NCBI RefSeq assembly: GCF_937936435.1
Contig: NZ_CALDDG010000019.1
Location: 1 to 53,987, forward strand
Length of the DNA: 53,987 nucleotides
Origin: an uncultured Sulfuricurvum sp.
GTDB lineage: Bacteria; Campylobacterota; Campylobacteria; Campylobacterales; Sulfurimonadaceae
Direction of reading: 5' to 3'
Part shown: piece by piece, positions 24,598 to 33,030 of the stretch
Numbering within the stretch: position 1 is the first letter of the stretch
How the letters are laid out: each line of letters begins with the position of its first letter
Program-made: the position numbers and the translations under genes
The notes under the pieces: model-generated
The model's input: the letters and a program-made list of their open reading frames with translations, nothing else
Database searches by the model: none
Told to the model about the DNA's origin: nothing

Positions 24598-25577
24598 AGA
24601 CTTTCTTCGTTCGCTTTTTTGTTTTCCCAGAGTGAATGCAAGAAAGCGATCAAGATGAGCCCGATACCGATAGTACCGGTGACCATTTCACTGATATGGG
24701 TCGTGATTTTCATCAACATGATAATCGCTAAAATCCCGATTGCGTAATGGGCGCCGTGTTCGAGATAGCGGAAAGCCGACAAGGTTTGATGTTCGACGAA
24801 ATAGAGGGTGATACTCCGCACAAACATCGCTCCGACACCTAAACCGATCATAATAATAAATATATTGCTGGTGAGGGCAAATGCTCCGATCACCCCGTCG
24901 AAACTGAAACTTGCATCCAATACTTCCAAATAGATAAAACCCGCTATCCCGCTTTTAACGGTATCTGAAGAGAGAAAATGATCCACCATTCCCAGCAAGG
25001 AATGCAGCAAAACCCCATACATGAATGCCAAAACGATTGCAAAATCCTGAGTGATATGCCCCAAAGCGATTCCAACCATAATTGCGGTAATCAGCTCGAT
25101 ATTAGCAACACCCGAAACCCTCTCGACGATTCGAGAACCTTCTACGAAAGTAACCCATTTGATATCGTGTTCCTGAAAAAAGAAGTCCAGAAATACCATT
25201 AACAAAAAAGCTCCTCCGAAAGCGAAAATCGTCGTTTCGGTACTTTTGAGAATCATCTCGTAACGATGCGGTTCATCAATAGCGACTTGAAGCGTTTCAA
25301 ACAATCCCAATCCCGTTACAATCGAGACAATAGCCAACGGAAATACCAACCTCATCCCGAAAACGGCAATCGGAAGACCGAAAACAATGAAGCGCTTTTG
25401 CCAGATGGGATCAAGAGTTTCGAGAACCTTGGCGTTAACGACGGCATTATCAAAAGAGAGAGAGATTTCTAAAACGATCAACAAAAAGGTGATGTAGATA
25501 GCGCCCGTTCCACCTAAATAAAAGGCGGCAATCAGACCCAAAATCATCAACGCAAAAGAACTATAAAAATAACGCAT
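24594..25577 (-). CDS. DUF475 / TerC-like integral membrane protein
   Basis: 327 aa with about eight to nine membrane segments. Two repeated acidic membrane motifs are visible, EISLSFDNAVVNA near residue 40 and DASFSFDGVIGAF near 210, as in DUF475/TerC proteins, which are linked to metal-ion export or metalation of exported proteins. Which metal it handles cannot be told. Single gene with its own promoter region to the right. Confidence 0.85.
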   Translation of the reverse strand: MRYFYSSFALMILGLIAAFYLGGTGAIYITFLLIVLEISLSFDNAVVNAKVLETLDPIWQKRFIVFGLPIAVFGMRLVFPLAIVSIVTGLGLFETLQVAIDEPHRYEMILKSTETTIFAFGGAFLLMVFLDFFFQEHDIKWVTFVEGSRIVERVSGVANIELITAIMVGIALGHITQDFAIVLAFMYGVLLHSLLGMVDHFLSSDTVKSGIAGFIYLEVLDASFSFDGVIGAFALTSNIFIIMIGLGVGAMFVRSITLYFVEHQTLSAFRYLEHGAHYAIGILAIIMLMKITTHISEMVTGTIGIGLILIAFLHSLWENKKANEESL

Positions 25578-25647
25578 AACACACCCTTTTGCACGAAATA
25601 CGAAATTATAGCGGATTATTCAGTCACACTCAAAGGAGAGAAGTCCG

Positions 25648-26343
25648 TTATGCGTGGGCGTTATGCCATTGCACCAGACTCAAACGGTATCCCTCTGTGA
25701 CGGGAAGTACCTCATGCGAAAAATAGGGGTTGCTTAAAAAAACCACCATATCTCCCGCTTCGGGACGCAGTGTAATCGTATTGCCATGCTCATCGCACAG
25801 ATAGTTAAAGAGGAGCTCGCCTCCGCTAAAATGATCGGTATCGCTCGGATGAGGAGTATACGATGTCGTAAAAAGAACCGTGGTAAGTTTTCGCTCCGGC
25901 GCTACCGTAGCAAATCCGACGATATTTCCTTCACGATCACGCAGTTCGCTCGCATCGTCGCTATGCTTGACATAAAATGATCCGCTTTTATATCCCAGTA
26001 CCTGCACATCGGTCGAATGTCCCAACGAGAGGGCAAAAAAACGCTCGATTTCCGCCCTGACCGCCGCAAAACGGCTCTCATAAATCTCACGATGCTCGGG
26101 ATGCAGCAGATGGATATCCGTTTTGCGGATAGCCGTATCTACAGCTTTTCCGCGCAATTGAGCTTCCACTGTTTCCCTATCGGCCAATGCCGCCTGCGTA
26201 ATAGCACGGCACTCGGCAGGGCTTAAAACCCCCTCCAAAACCATATAAGGAAAATCGTGATAAGGATTCGGAAGCCGTTTCGTAGGGATATCCCATGAGA
26301 GCAACTCATCTCTGGCGTAAACGTAGTTACTGATCTGATGCAC
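25648..26343 (-). CDS. 2OG-Fe(II) oxygenase family protein
   Basis: 231 aa. Iron ligands of the jelly-roll fold: His127-x-Asp129 (KHSDDA) and His210 (FSHEVLPVT), with Arg220 for 2-oxoglutarate (GYRLSLVQWH). It resembles prolyl-4-hydroxylase/PKHD-type enzymes, which often sit near iron uptake genes. The substrate is unknown. It is the last gene of the seven-gene operon, directly behind exbD (2-base gap), which supports an iron-linked role. Confidence 0.85.
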   Translation of the reverse strand: MHQISNYVYARDELLSWDIPTKRLPNPYHDFPYMVLEGVLSPAECRAITQAALADRETVEAQLRGKAVDTAIRKTDIHLLHPEHREIYESRFAAVRAEIERFFALSLGHSTDVQVLGYKSGSFYVKHSDDASELRDREGNIVGFATVAPERKLTTVLFTTSYTPHPSDTDHFSGGELLFNYLCDEHGNTITLRPEAGDMVVFLSNPYFSHEVLPVTEGYRLSLVQWHNAHA

Positions 26344-26345
26344 GG

Positions 26346-26732
26346 TTATTTTTGCTTGTCGGTGACGATGTAGAGCTGTTCATGCCCTAAACGTTTTAGG
26401 ACATCCATCACTCCCACAAAGTTTTGGAATGCCGCTTCTTTATCGCTGTAAAGGACGACCGTCATCTCTTTGCCCCCTTGAGTCACTTTTTGTTCAAACT
26501 GATCCAAAGTCACCTGCGTTTTTTCATCGATCCAAAGCGTCCCGTCTTTTTTGATCGTGAGCTTTAATTCGCTGGGTTTGTGTTCCGCAGCACTCCCTTT
26601 TGCTTCAGGAAGATTCACGGGAATCAACCCTGTCTTGATAAAGGTAGCCGTAGTAAGCACCATAACCAATAGTACCAGCATAATATCGATGAAAGGGATA
26701 ACATTGATCGTATCGATCCGTTTCATTTTCAT
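26346..26732 (-). CDS. exbD: ExbD/TolR-type energy transduction protein
   Basis: 128 aa. One N-terminal membrane helix with the conserved acidic residue (INVIPFIDIMLVLLVMVL, Asp in FIDIML), then a periplasmic domain. With ExbB it uses the proton gradient to energise TonB for outer-membrane uptake. No tonB lies next to it. Four bases separate it from exbB. Confidence 0.92.
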   Translation of the reverse strand: MKMKRIDTINVIPFIDIMLVLLVMVLTTATFIKTGLIPVNLPEAKGSAAEHKPSELKLTIKKDGTLWIDEKTQVTLDQFEQKVTQGGKEMTVVLYSDKEAAFQNFVGVMDVLKRLGHEQLYIVTDKQK

Positions 26733-26736
26733 CGCG

Positions 26737-27186
26737 TTATCCTCTCTGTTTGTAAGCGTTGATATCCCACTGGGCTAAGAGACGCTCCATTTTACGAAGC
26801 AAAATATTGTAAAACACGATCGAAGGGATCGCAACTACCAGTCCCATCGCCGTCGCTTTCAGTGCCAAGGCCAGACCCGTCATAATTTTCTTCGGATCGA
26901 CGGCACCGACGTCGCCGAGACTGTAAAACGTAATCATGATCCCGAGAACCGTTCCCAAAAGTCCCACATACGGGGCATTTGATCCGATTGTCGCAATCGT
27001 AGAGAGGTTATTTCCTAAATCGATTTCCAACTCGTCTTTCGTCTCATAGTCGCTGATACGGACTGCTCCGTATGCCATCATCCGTTCGATAAACAACCAC
27101 AACGACACGATGCTCATCAGCAATAAAATTCCGACAACCCCGTAATCCAATACGCTCTCTGCCCAGCCTAACCAGCTATTTTCCAT
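26737..27186 (-). CDS. exbB: ExbB/TolQ/MotA-type proton channel protein
   Basis: 149 aa, the short form. Three membrane helices, with the typical IATIGSNAPYVGLLGTVLGIM segment and GLALALKATAMGLVVAIPSIVFYN. It partners ExbD from the next gene. The start overlaps the kinase gene stop by 11 bases, so expression is coupled to the two-component genes. Confidence 0.92.
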   Translation of the reverse strand: MENSWLGWAESVLDYGVVGILLLMSIVSLWLFIERMMAYGAVRISDYETKDELEIDLGNNLSTIATIGSNAPYVGLLGTVLGIMITFYSLGDVGAVDPKKIMTGLALALKATAMGLVVAIPSIVFYNILLRKMERLLAQWDINAYKQRG

Positions 27187-28021
27187 CTAGTTCTCCTTTT
27201 TTAAATTCAAGTTTGACGCATGTTCCCTCACCCGGTCGTGAAACGACATGCAAATTAATCCGGTGTCGGTCGCAATAGCGCTTGACTAAACTCAAACCGA
27301 TTCCGTACCCCGCCATCGTAGCATCATTTTGGAAATAACGATCATATATTTGCATTAAAGTGATCTCATCCATCCCGATTCCGCGGTCGCAGATACTCAA
27401 TGTATGCCCACTGAAACGGATAGCAATATTCGGATCATTCGGTGAATATTTCACCCCGTTCTCCACCAGATTATCGATCACTTTACACAATCCGATCCGA
27501 TCGAGCGCCACCCGATACGATTCCACCGAGATTTCCCACGTAACGGCAGGATAGAGAGATTTTAAAAATCTCAACCGATCCTCAATCACTTCGTGTACGT
27601 CGATATACTCGATTTTTTCCCGTTCAGTCTGTTTTTTGATCAAATAATCAAGCTCATTATACCGCTCTTTCAACATCCCCGCAGCCGATTCTATCCGTTC
27701 CAGACGTTTAATACTTTTCTCGTCGTTATGTGTTTTTCGAAGCATCTGCACATTAGCCGTTATTGTATTAATGGGCAGGTTCAGCTCATGTAGCGTCTCT
27801 TTGGAGAAACGTTCCAAATGCTCAAAATGCTCCCGTAAAGGGGTAATCGCGATTTTTGCCAAAATCCCCCCCGCGACAAGGGTAAGAAGCAACGACACAA
27901 AAGCGATTATTCCCCACTGCTGAATTCCGAGGACATCATGGACGTAATAAATCCCGGCAATCAATAAAGCGGTCGTCGTTACGTACAGCGATGCCAGCGC
28001 AATCTCAACACTACGGAACAA
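27176..28021 (-). CDS. Sensor histidine kinase
   Basis: 281 aa when started at TTG 28021, which follows GGGG closely and overlaps the regulator stop by 11 bases. An ATG at 28111 would overlap the regulator by about 100 bases and is less likely. Two membrane helices flank a short outside loop, so the signal is probably sensed in or near the membrane. H-box ETLHELNLPINT, N-box LVENGVKYSPN, G-boxes DRGIGM and GYGIGLSLVKRY. It phosphorylates the adjacent OmpR-type regulator. Confidence 0.9.
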   Translation of the reverse strand: MFRSVEIALASLYVTTTALLIAGIYYVHDVLGIQQWGIIAFVSLLLTLVAGGILAKIAITPLREHFEHLERFSKETLHELNLPINTITANVQMLRKTHNDEKSIKRLERIESAAGMLKERYNELDYLIKKQTEREKIEYIDVHEVIEDRLRFLKSLYPAVTWEISVESYRVALDRIGLCKVIDNLVENGVKYSPNDPNIAIRFSGHTLSICDRGIGMDEITLMQIYDRYFQNDATMAGYGIGLSLVKRYCDRHRINLHVVSRPGEGTCVKLEFKKGELDGK

Positions 28022-28673
28022 GACGGTACCCCAATCCCCGTATATTAACGATTTTGTCACTGCCGATCTCTTGCTTAAGACGGTTGATATAAACCCGTAT
28101 CGCCCCGTCACTGATCATTTCCGAAGGGTTCCACAATGCATCCATGATCATCTCTTTCGTTACGATCTCTCCCGCATTTTGGATAAACAGGGCCATCAGC
28201 TGATACTCTTTGAGAGAAAAAGGGATCTCTTCACCTCCAAGCAAAACGCATTTATGCAGTTCATCGAGGCACAATTCGCCGACACATTGACGGCTATTCC
28301 CTTTGGTGCGGCGTAAAAGAGCATTGATCCGGATAATCAATTCATGGGTATCGAAAGGTTTTTTGAGATAATCGTCCGCGCCGATTTCAAACGCCTTGGA
28401 GAGGGTTTCAAGTTCCTGATGCGACGTCAGATAAATCGTCGGCGTCGTATCGTTGGCGCGACGCAGTTCCTGAAGCAAAGAGAGCCCGTCGATCAACGGG
28501 ACATTGATATCGAGCAGATAGAGATCGAAATGATTTTTGTAGGTTTCATCGAGAGCCTCCTGTCCGTTTCGGCATAATACGACGCTAAAGTCCTCTTCTT
28601 CCAAAACATCGGCAATCGATTCGCCGAACAGCAAATCATCTTCGAGCAATAAGATATTAGTCGACACGCTCAA
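28011..28673 (-). CDS. OmpR/PhoB-family response regulator
   Basis: 220 aa. Receiver domain with Asp12/Asp13 and phospho-acceptor Asp55 (YLLDINVPLIDG) and Lys in YLKKPFD. The C-terminal winged helix (EEIPFSLKEYQLMALF ... MISDGAIRVYINRLKQEI ... IRGLGYRLV) binds DNA. It starts inside the end of pyrC (17-base overlap). Three 11-bp-spaced AAAAGT repeats before the operon could be its binding sites (inference). Confidence 0.95.
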   Translation of the reverse strand: MSVSTNILLLEDDLLFGESIADVLEEEDFSVVLCRNGQEALDETYKNHFDLYLLDINVPLIDGLSLLQELRRANDTTPTIYLTSHQELETLSKAFEIGADDYLKKPFDTHELIIRINALLRRTKGNSRQCVGELCLDELHKCVLLGGEEIPFSLKEYQLMALFIQNAGEIVTKEMIMDALWNPSEMISDGAIRVYINRLKQEIGSDKIVNIRGLGYRLVP

Positions 28674-29664
28674 TGGCCCATTGGAGGGTTTCCCCCGCTT
28701 TCATCGGTACAACGGTGCCGTACATCTCCGGAACGACGAAATCGTGTCGGGAAAGCATTACCTCTTTATATTCGGCACAAATACCGTAAATCTGTTGAGC
28801 GTTGTCACTGACAAAAGCCTGGAGATTATCGAGTTTATCATGCGCGTCAAATACTTCACACAGCAGCTGTAAAGCGATAGGCGCGGTAAATACCCCGGCT
28901 CCGCAGCCGCACGATTCTTTCGTATGTTTCGGGTGGGGAGCGCTGTCAGAACCGAACATCACTTTCGGATGGGCTTCCAAAGCCACTTTTAAGAGTGCCG
29001 CACGATCCTCGGGACGTTTGGCGATCGGTTTGCAAAACAGATGCGGGCGGAGCATCCCTCCCGCAACGTCGTCAAGCGTGATAATCAAATGATGTACTGT
29101 AATCGTAGCGTACAGATTCTCATACCGATCCAGCATAGCCACCGCCTCCGCCGTCGTAATATGTTCCATAATGATCTTCAGCTTCGGGAAATTCGTCGCC
29201 AGCATCTCATACACCGACATAAATTCGGCTTCGCGGTCCATCACGAAACCGTTTGTCTCGCCGTGCACGGAGAGGATGATCCCCAAATCGGACATCGCCT
29301 GGAGCGTTTCGCGCATCGATTCGATATCAAACGATGCGACACCCCCTTCCGAATTGGTCGTCACTCCGCTCGGATAGAGTTTGATTGCCGTAATTTCGTC
29401 TGCAACCTCTTCCAAAAAAGTGCGGCTGTAATTTTGGTAAAACAGAGTCATATACGGTTCGAAATCATCTCTTCCGATCGCATGTTTAATCCGTTCTTTG
29501 TATCCTCTTACCATCTCTTTGGTCGTTACAGGAGGGACAAGATTCGGCATCACCAGCGCACCGCTGAAACTGTACGAAGTCAACGGTGCAACCGTTTCCA
29601 GCATTTCGCCGTCACGCAAATGCAGATGCATATCCAACGGCATCGTAAGGGTAATCGTTTTCAT
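28657..29664 (-). CDS. pyrC: Dihydroorotase (class II)
   Basis: 335 aa, standard for the class. Zinc ligands His13 and His15 (DMHLHLRDGE), the carbamylated lysine in TAIKLYPSG near residue 94, His in MEHITT and in VHHLI, and Asp in FGSDSAPHP. It forms dihydroorotate in pyrimidine synthesis. It lies 3 bases behind the phosphomannomutase gene and overlaps the response regulator, an unusual mix of housekeeping and signalling genes. Confidence 0.96.
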   Translation of the reverse strand: MKTITLTMPLDMHLHLRDGEMLETVAPLTSYSFSGALVMPNLVPPVTTKEMVRGYKERIKHAIGRDDFEPYMTLFYQNYSRTFLEEVADEITAIKLYPSGVTTNSEGGVASFDIESMRETLQAMSDLGIILSVHGETNGFVMDREAEFMSVYEMLATNFPKLKIIMEHITTAEAVAMLDRYENLYATITVHHLIITLDDVAGGMLRPHLFCKPIAKRPEDRAALLKVALEAHPKVMFGSDSAPHPKHTKESCGCGAGVFTAPIALQLLCEVFDAHDKLDNLQAFVSDNAQQIYGICAEYKEVMLSRHDFVVPEMYGTVVPMKAGETLQWAIERVD

Positions 29665-29667
29665 CCC

Positions 29668-31038
29668 TTATACCTTCAACTGCATTTGGGCTTCTTGGAT
29701 CAACGCATTCAAAGCCTTTTCGTAACGTATTGCTTCAGCTTCGTCAGTCGATTCGAATCGGGTGACCAAAACCGGAGTGGTATTGCTGGCACGCACTAAT
29801 CCCCATCCTTGATCAAAAATAACCCGAACGCCGTCAACATCGATAATCTCTTTGATAGCAGGAAACGATTCGGGCGGAGTTTGTAGCAGCTCTTTCAATT
29901 TCGCCATTAACGGAAATTTCTCCTGCTCAGTAGTTTTGACCTTGATCTCTTCGGTCGAAAACACCTGCGGAAGTTTCGCAATTTCGGCATCCAGATCGAT
30001 CCCTTCGTACACCAACTCCAACATCCGTAGCGTTGCATAAATCGCATCGTCATATCCGAAGTAGCGGTCGGCAAAGAAGACGTGCCCGCTCACTTCGCAC
30101 GCCAGATCGGCATGAAGCTCTTTCATTTTGACTTTGAGATTCGAGTGCCCCGTCTTATACATGACGGCAGTCGCACCCCGTTCTCGCAACGTATCGTACA
30201 TCACCTGTGAACATTTGACCTCTCCGATTACGGTCGGATTTTTCATCTTCAGGGCGAACAAGATTGCCATCATGTCCCCTTTGATATTGTTCTTATGGGT
30301 CAATACCGCAATACGATCCGCATCGCCGTCATAGGCGAATGCGATATCCCCCTCTTTCGACAACAACTCTTTAATATCTTCGAGATTATGCTCTTCACTC
30401 GGGTCCGGATGGTGATTCGGAAACGTTCCGTCGGGATTCACGTATATCCCTTTTGTATTCAGTTCCAATTCGTTGAAAATCTCTTCAATCGCCAATCCCG
30501 CGACACCGTTTCCGCAGTCATAAACGATCTTCTCTTTCATTCCGCGCAGATGTCCGAACGATTCGACCATAAAATTTTTGTAACGGCTCAGCGCGTCAAT
30601 TTCGATCACTTGACGTTCCGCCTTCGGAGGAAACGCCATTCCCTCGATTTTACGACCGAGGGCGTAGATCGATTCGCCGAAAAACGGAGCTTTGTTGATA
30701 GTGATCTTAAAACCGTTATACTCACTCGGATTATGCGATCCGGTTATCATGACCGAGGCACATGGCGTTACCCCCTCAAAACTCTGATAATTGCAAAAAT
30801 AGTTTACCGGAGTAGGAACCATTCCCATCCCCAATACTTTCATACCGCCGGCATTAAGCCCGGCACTGAGATACTCGAACAAAACAGGAGAATGAGAACG
30901 GGCGTCGTATCCCACCGCAACATACTCACCGTGAACTTTCATCTCTTCGGCCAAGGCATATCCCAAACGGGTGATACTCTCTTCGTTCAACTCTTTTTCA
31001 TAAATCCCACGGATATCGTATTCACGATAAATACTCAT
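29668..31038 (-). CDS. Phosphomannomutase/phosphoglucomutase (AlgC-like)
   Basis: 456 aa. Phosphoserine loop TGSHNPSEYNGFK near residue 100, metal loop YDGDADRIAV near 240, sugar loop CEVSGHVFF near 320, and a C-terminal phosphate-binding RASNTTPVLVTRFE. Interconverts hexose-1- and hexose-6-phosphates for cell-surface sugars. First gene of the seven-gene operon; promoter and AAAAGT repeats lie upstream. Confidence 0.94.
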   Translation of the reverse strand: MSIYREYDIRGIYEKELNEESITRLGYALAEEMKVHGEYVAVGYDARSHSPVLFEYLSAGLNAGGMKVLGMGMVPTPVNYFCNYQSFEGVTPCASVMITGSHNPSEYNGFKITINKAPFFGESIYALGRKIEGMAFPPKAERQVIEIDALSRYKNFMVESFGHLRGMKEKIVYDCGNGVAGLAIEEIFNELELNTKGIYVNPDGTFPNHHPDPSEEHNLEDIKELLSKEGDIAFAYDGDADRIAVLTHKNNIKGDMMAILFALKMKNPTVIGEVKCSQVMYDTLRERGATAVMYKTGHSNLKVKMKELHADLACEVSGHVFFADRYFGYDDAIYATLRMLELVYEGIDLDAEIAKLPQVFSTEEIKVKTTEQEKFPLMAKLKELLQTPPESFPAIKEIIDVDGVRVIFDQGWGLVRASNTTPVLVTRFESTDEAEAIRYEKALNALIQEAQMQLKV

Positions 31039-31066
31039 AAAACTCCTTCAATTTAAACAATAACCG

Positions 31067-31072
31067 ATTATA
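31067..31072 (-). promoter_or_regulatory. -10 box of phosphomannomutase operon
   Basis: TATAAT on the minus strand in GTTGTATAATCGG, about 30 bases before the start codon. Confidence 0.6.
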
Positions 31073-31121
31073 CAACGAGGTTGGTAAAAGAGTCTTTTTA
31101 AATAGGGCAAAAGCCCCGAAG

Positions 31122-31153
31122 AAAAGTAACCAAAAAGTGTTACAAAAGTGTTA
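31122..31153. repeat. Three AAAAGT repeats at 11-bp period
   Basis: AAAAGTAAC at 31122, AAAAGTGTTA at 31133 and AAAAGTGTTA at 31144. Exact 11-base spacing on one face of the helix, roughly 50-80 bases upstream of the likely transcription start. Tandem sites of this kind are typical for OmpR-family regulators. Confidence 0.6.
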
Positions 31154-31159
31154 AGAAGG

Positions 31160-31329
31160 CTTATATTTAGCACGGGTTCTGCGCGTGAGCACTCTGCTGA
31201 AGAGAACTCAGCGTTAGCATGAGAACCGAAATCGAAGTGAGTAACCTCACATCGATAGGTTCGGAACCGTAGGCAAAGAGTTTACCCTGCCGAAGGCTAT
31301 TCCGGGACGAGTTCCGATGGCGTGATAAA
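31160..31329. other. Structured non-coding region downstream of amt
   Basis: No credible gene. It holds nested inverted repeats. The strongest is 31223-31262: GAACC, ATCGA and GTGAG on one side pair with CTCAC, TCGAT and GGTTC on the other around a TAAC loop. A second pairing of GGTTCT (about 31174) with AGAACC (31222-31227) shares one arm. It could be the 3' end of amt mRNA, a small RNA, or a control element. No known RNA family is recognised. Confidence 0.5.
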
Positions 31330-32508
31330 TCAAATGGCGCGTTTGAACTCAGGATAAGCTTCGAGACCGCATTCACTAACGTCCAGCCCCTGCAGCTGAT
31401 CTTCATCCGTTGCCCGAAAAGGAACCATTTTATTGATCGTATAGATAACGATCGACGAAACGGTAAAGACGAAAACGGCAATCTCTCCGACCCCTTTGAG
31501 CTGGTTAATAATAGTGATCCCCTTCGCTGGATCCGCGGCAAAAATCCCAACTGCCAATGTCCCCCAAATCCCGTTTACCAGATGCACCGACAACGCCCCG
31601 ACAGGGTCGTCGATACGAAAACGGTCAAACAACGGAATAGCCAAAACGACTAAAATTCCGCCGATTCCGCCGATAAGGATCGAATCCGTCACACTATAAA
31701 GGTGCGGTCCGGCGGTTATCGCGACCAAACCGCCCAAAGCGCCGTTGAGAATCATAGTGATATCGAACAGACGGTAGCGTATATAGATAAAAATCCCTGC
31801 ACTCAGCGCTCCGGCCAATCCGGCGGCATTCGTATTAAAAATTGTCAATGCGACGGAATCCGCGGCCTCTTTGGTAGCGATAGAACCGACCGATCCGCCG
31901 TTAAAACCAAACCATCCGATCCATAGTAACATAGCCCCTAAAACGACCAAAGGGATATTCGATGCCGGAATAACGCGGATTTGATCCCCGACATAACGCC
32001 CTTTACGCGGCCCGATAATCAAAATTGCGGCAAGCAGCGCCCATCCGCCGGTCGAATGGATCACGGTCGAACCGGCTAAATCGACAAAATTTAAGTCAAA
32101 AACAGTATCTTTAATCCAATCGCTTCCCCAACTGATATTCACGGCGGTCGGATAGATCAATGCGCCCATAATAATGGTAAAAAGAGTCAATGGAAACAAT
32201 TTCGCCCGTTCACCGACTCCACCGCTCATAATATTGATTGCTTTACCGACGAACGCCATTTGAAACATGAAAAAAGCCCATTTGCTCATCGTCTCATTCT
32301 GAACTTCGCCAAAAGCGAGCGAATATCCGATTAAAATAAATGCCATCGAAGCTACCGCATAGATCATGACATTGACCGTCAAGACACTGGAGACGTTTTT
32401 GGTACGTACAAGACCTGCTTCGAGCATAGCAAATCCGGGAACCATTAAGATAATTAAAGTGATTGAAAATAAGGCAAAGAAGGTGTTAATAACGTAGGCT
32501 GTATCCAT
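31330..32508 (-). CDS. amt: Ammonium transporter (Amt family)
   Basis: 392 aa, about 11 membrane segments. Typical phrases are FALFSITLIILMVPGFAMLEAGLVR, the pore region IHSTGGWALLA, and FGFNGGSVG, with the later VHLVNGIWGTLAVG. It imports ammonium and is blocked by PII proteins. No separate signal peptide, unlike its paralogue. It is the last gene of the glnK-amt-glnK-amt set, with a 170-base gap to the upstream glnK holding a structured element and an inverted repeat. Confidence 0.95.
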   Translation of the reverse strand: MDTAYVINTFFALFSITLIILMVPGFAMLEAGLVRTKNVSSVLTVNVMIYAVASMAFILIGYSLAFGEVQNETMSKWAFFMFQMAFVGKAINIMSGGVGERAKLFPLTLFTIIMGALIYPTAVNISWGSDWIKDTVFDLNFVDLAGSTVIHSTGGWALLAAILIIGPRKGRYVGDQIRVIPASNIPLVVLGAMLLWIGWFGFNGGSVGSIATKEAADSVALTIFNTNAAGLAGALSAGIFIYIRYRLFDITMILNGALGGLVAITAGPHLYSVTDSILIGGIGGILVVLAIPLFDRFRIDDPVGALSVHLVNGIWGTLAVGIFAADPAKGITIINQLKGVGEIAVFVFTVSSIVIYTINKMVPFRATDEDQLQGLDVSECGLEAYPEFKRAI

Positions 32509-32575
32509 GCAGCACCTTTAATTTAAGATAAAGGTGTGCATTATATATCCAATTACACTAATTGGAGAGGAGAAG

Positions 32576-32594
32576 TTGATTATATTTTAATCAA
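32576..32594. promoter_or_regulatory. Inverted repeat before amt (copy 1)
   Basis: TTGATTA, five bases, TAATCAA; perfect 7-base arms, 68 bases before the amt start. A near-identical element precedes the second amt at 34446-34464. Confidence 0.55.
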
Positions 32595-32596
32595 TT

Positions 32597-32672
32597 GGGA
32601 CAAATCGTACGCAGTATACTGCACGACTCACCAAAATGATTCGGCGAAATACAGCTCAGGGGATTTGTCCCC
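32597..32672. other. Intercistronic structured element between glnK and amt
   Basis: GGGACAAATC (32597-32606) is the exact complement of GATTTGTCCC (32662-32671). The second arm also forms its own hairpin GGGGA-TTTG-TCCCC (32659-32672), so the two structures exclude each other. A perfect palindrome GCAGTATACTGC (32611-32622) lies inside. It resembles an attenuator or processing site in layout. Confidence 0.5.
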
Positions 32673-32678
32673 TTTCGC

Positions 32679-33017
32679 TTAGATAGCTTCTACGTCTGTC
32701 TCACCCGTACGGATACGGACGATTTTACTAATGTCACTGACGAAGATTTTGCCGTCGCCGATTTTTCCGGTGCGAGCCGATTCAACAACGGTGTTGACCA
32801 CTTGATCTACCATTGCGTCATCGACTACCATCTCCATTTTGATCTTCGGTAAAAAGTCTACGACATACTCGGCACCGCGATATAGCTCGCTGTGCCCTTT
32901 TTGACGTCCGTACCCTTTTACTTCACTGACCGTCATACCGGTAATACCGATCTCAGCCAATGCATCTTTCACATCTTCGAGTTTAAAAGGTTTGATAACC
33001 GCTTCAATTTTTTTCAT
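32679..33017 (-). CDS. glnK: PII nitrogen regulatory protein (GlnK/GlnB), copy 1
   Basis: 112 aa. T-loop with Tyr51 (ELYRGAEYVVDF), the uridylylation site in other bacteria, and the C-terminal PII signature KIGDGKIFVSDI. It senses ATP/ADP and 2-oxoglutarate and controls Amt and other nitrogen proteins. It lies 13 bases after amt2 on the same strand. It shares a 170-base identical stretch with the second PII gene. Confidence 0.96.
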   Translation of the reverse strand: MKKIEAVIKPFKLEDVKDALAEIGITGMTVSEVKGYGRQKGHSELYRGAEYVVDFLPKIKMEMVVDDAMVDQVVNTVVESARTGKIGDGKIFVSDISKIVRIRTGETDVEAI

Positions 33018-33030
33018 TGTTCATTCCTTC

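Noticed and set aside
31167..31550. 127-aa minus-strand frame over the end of amt and the structured region
   Set aside because: Most of it overlaps amt out of frame; the rest covers palindromic DNA.
32576..32594. FNR/CRP box before amt
   Set aside because: TTGAT and ATCAA are nine bases apart, not four.
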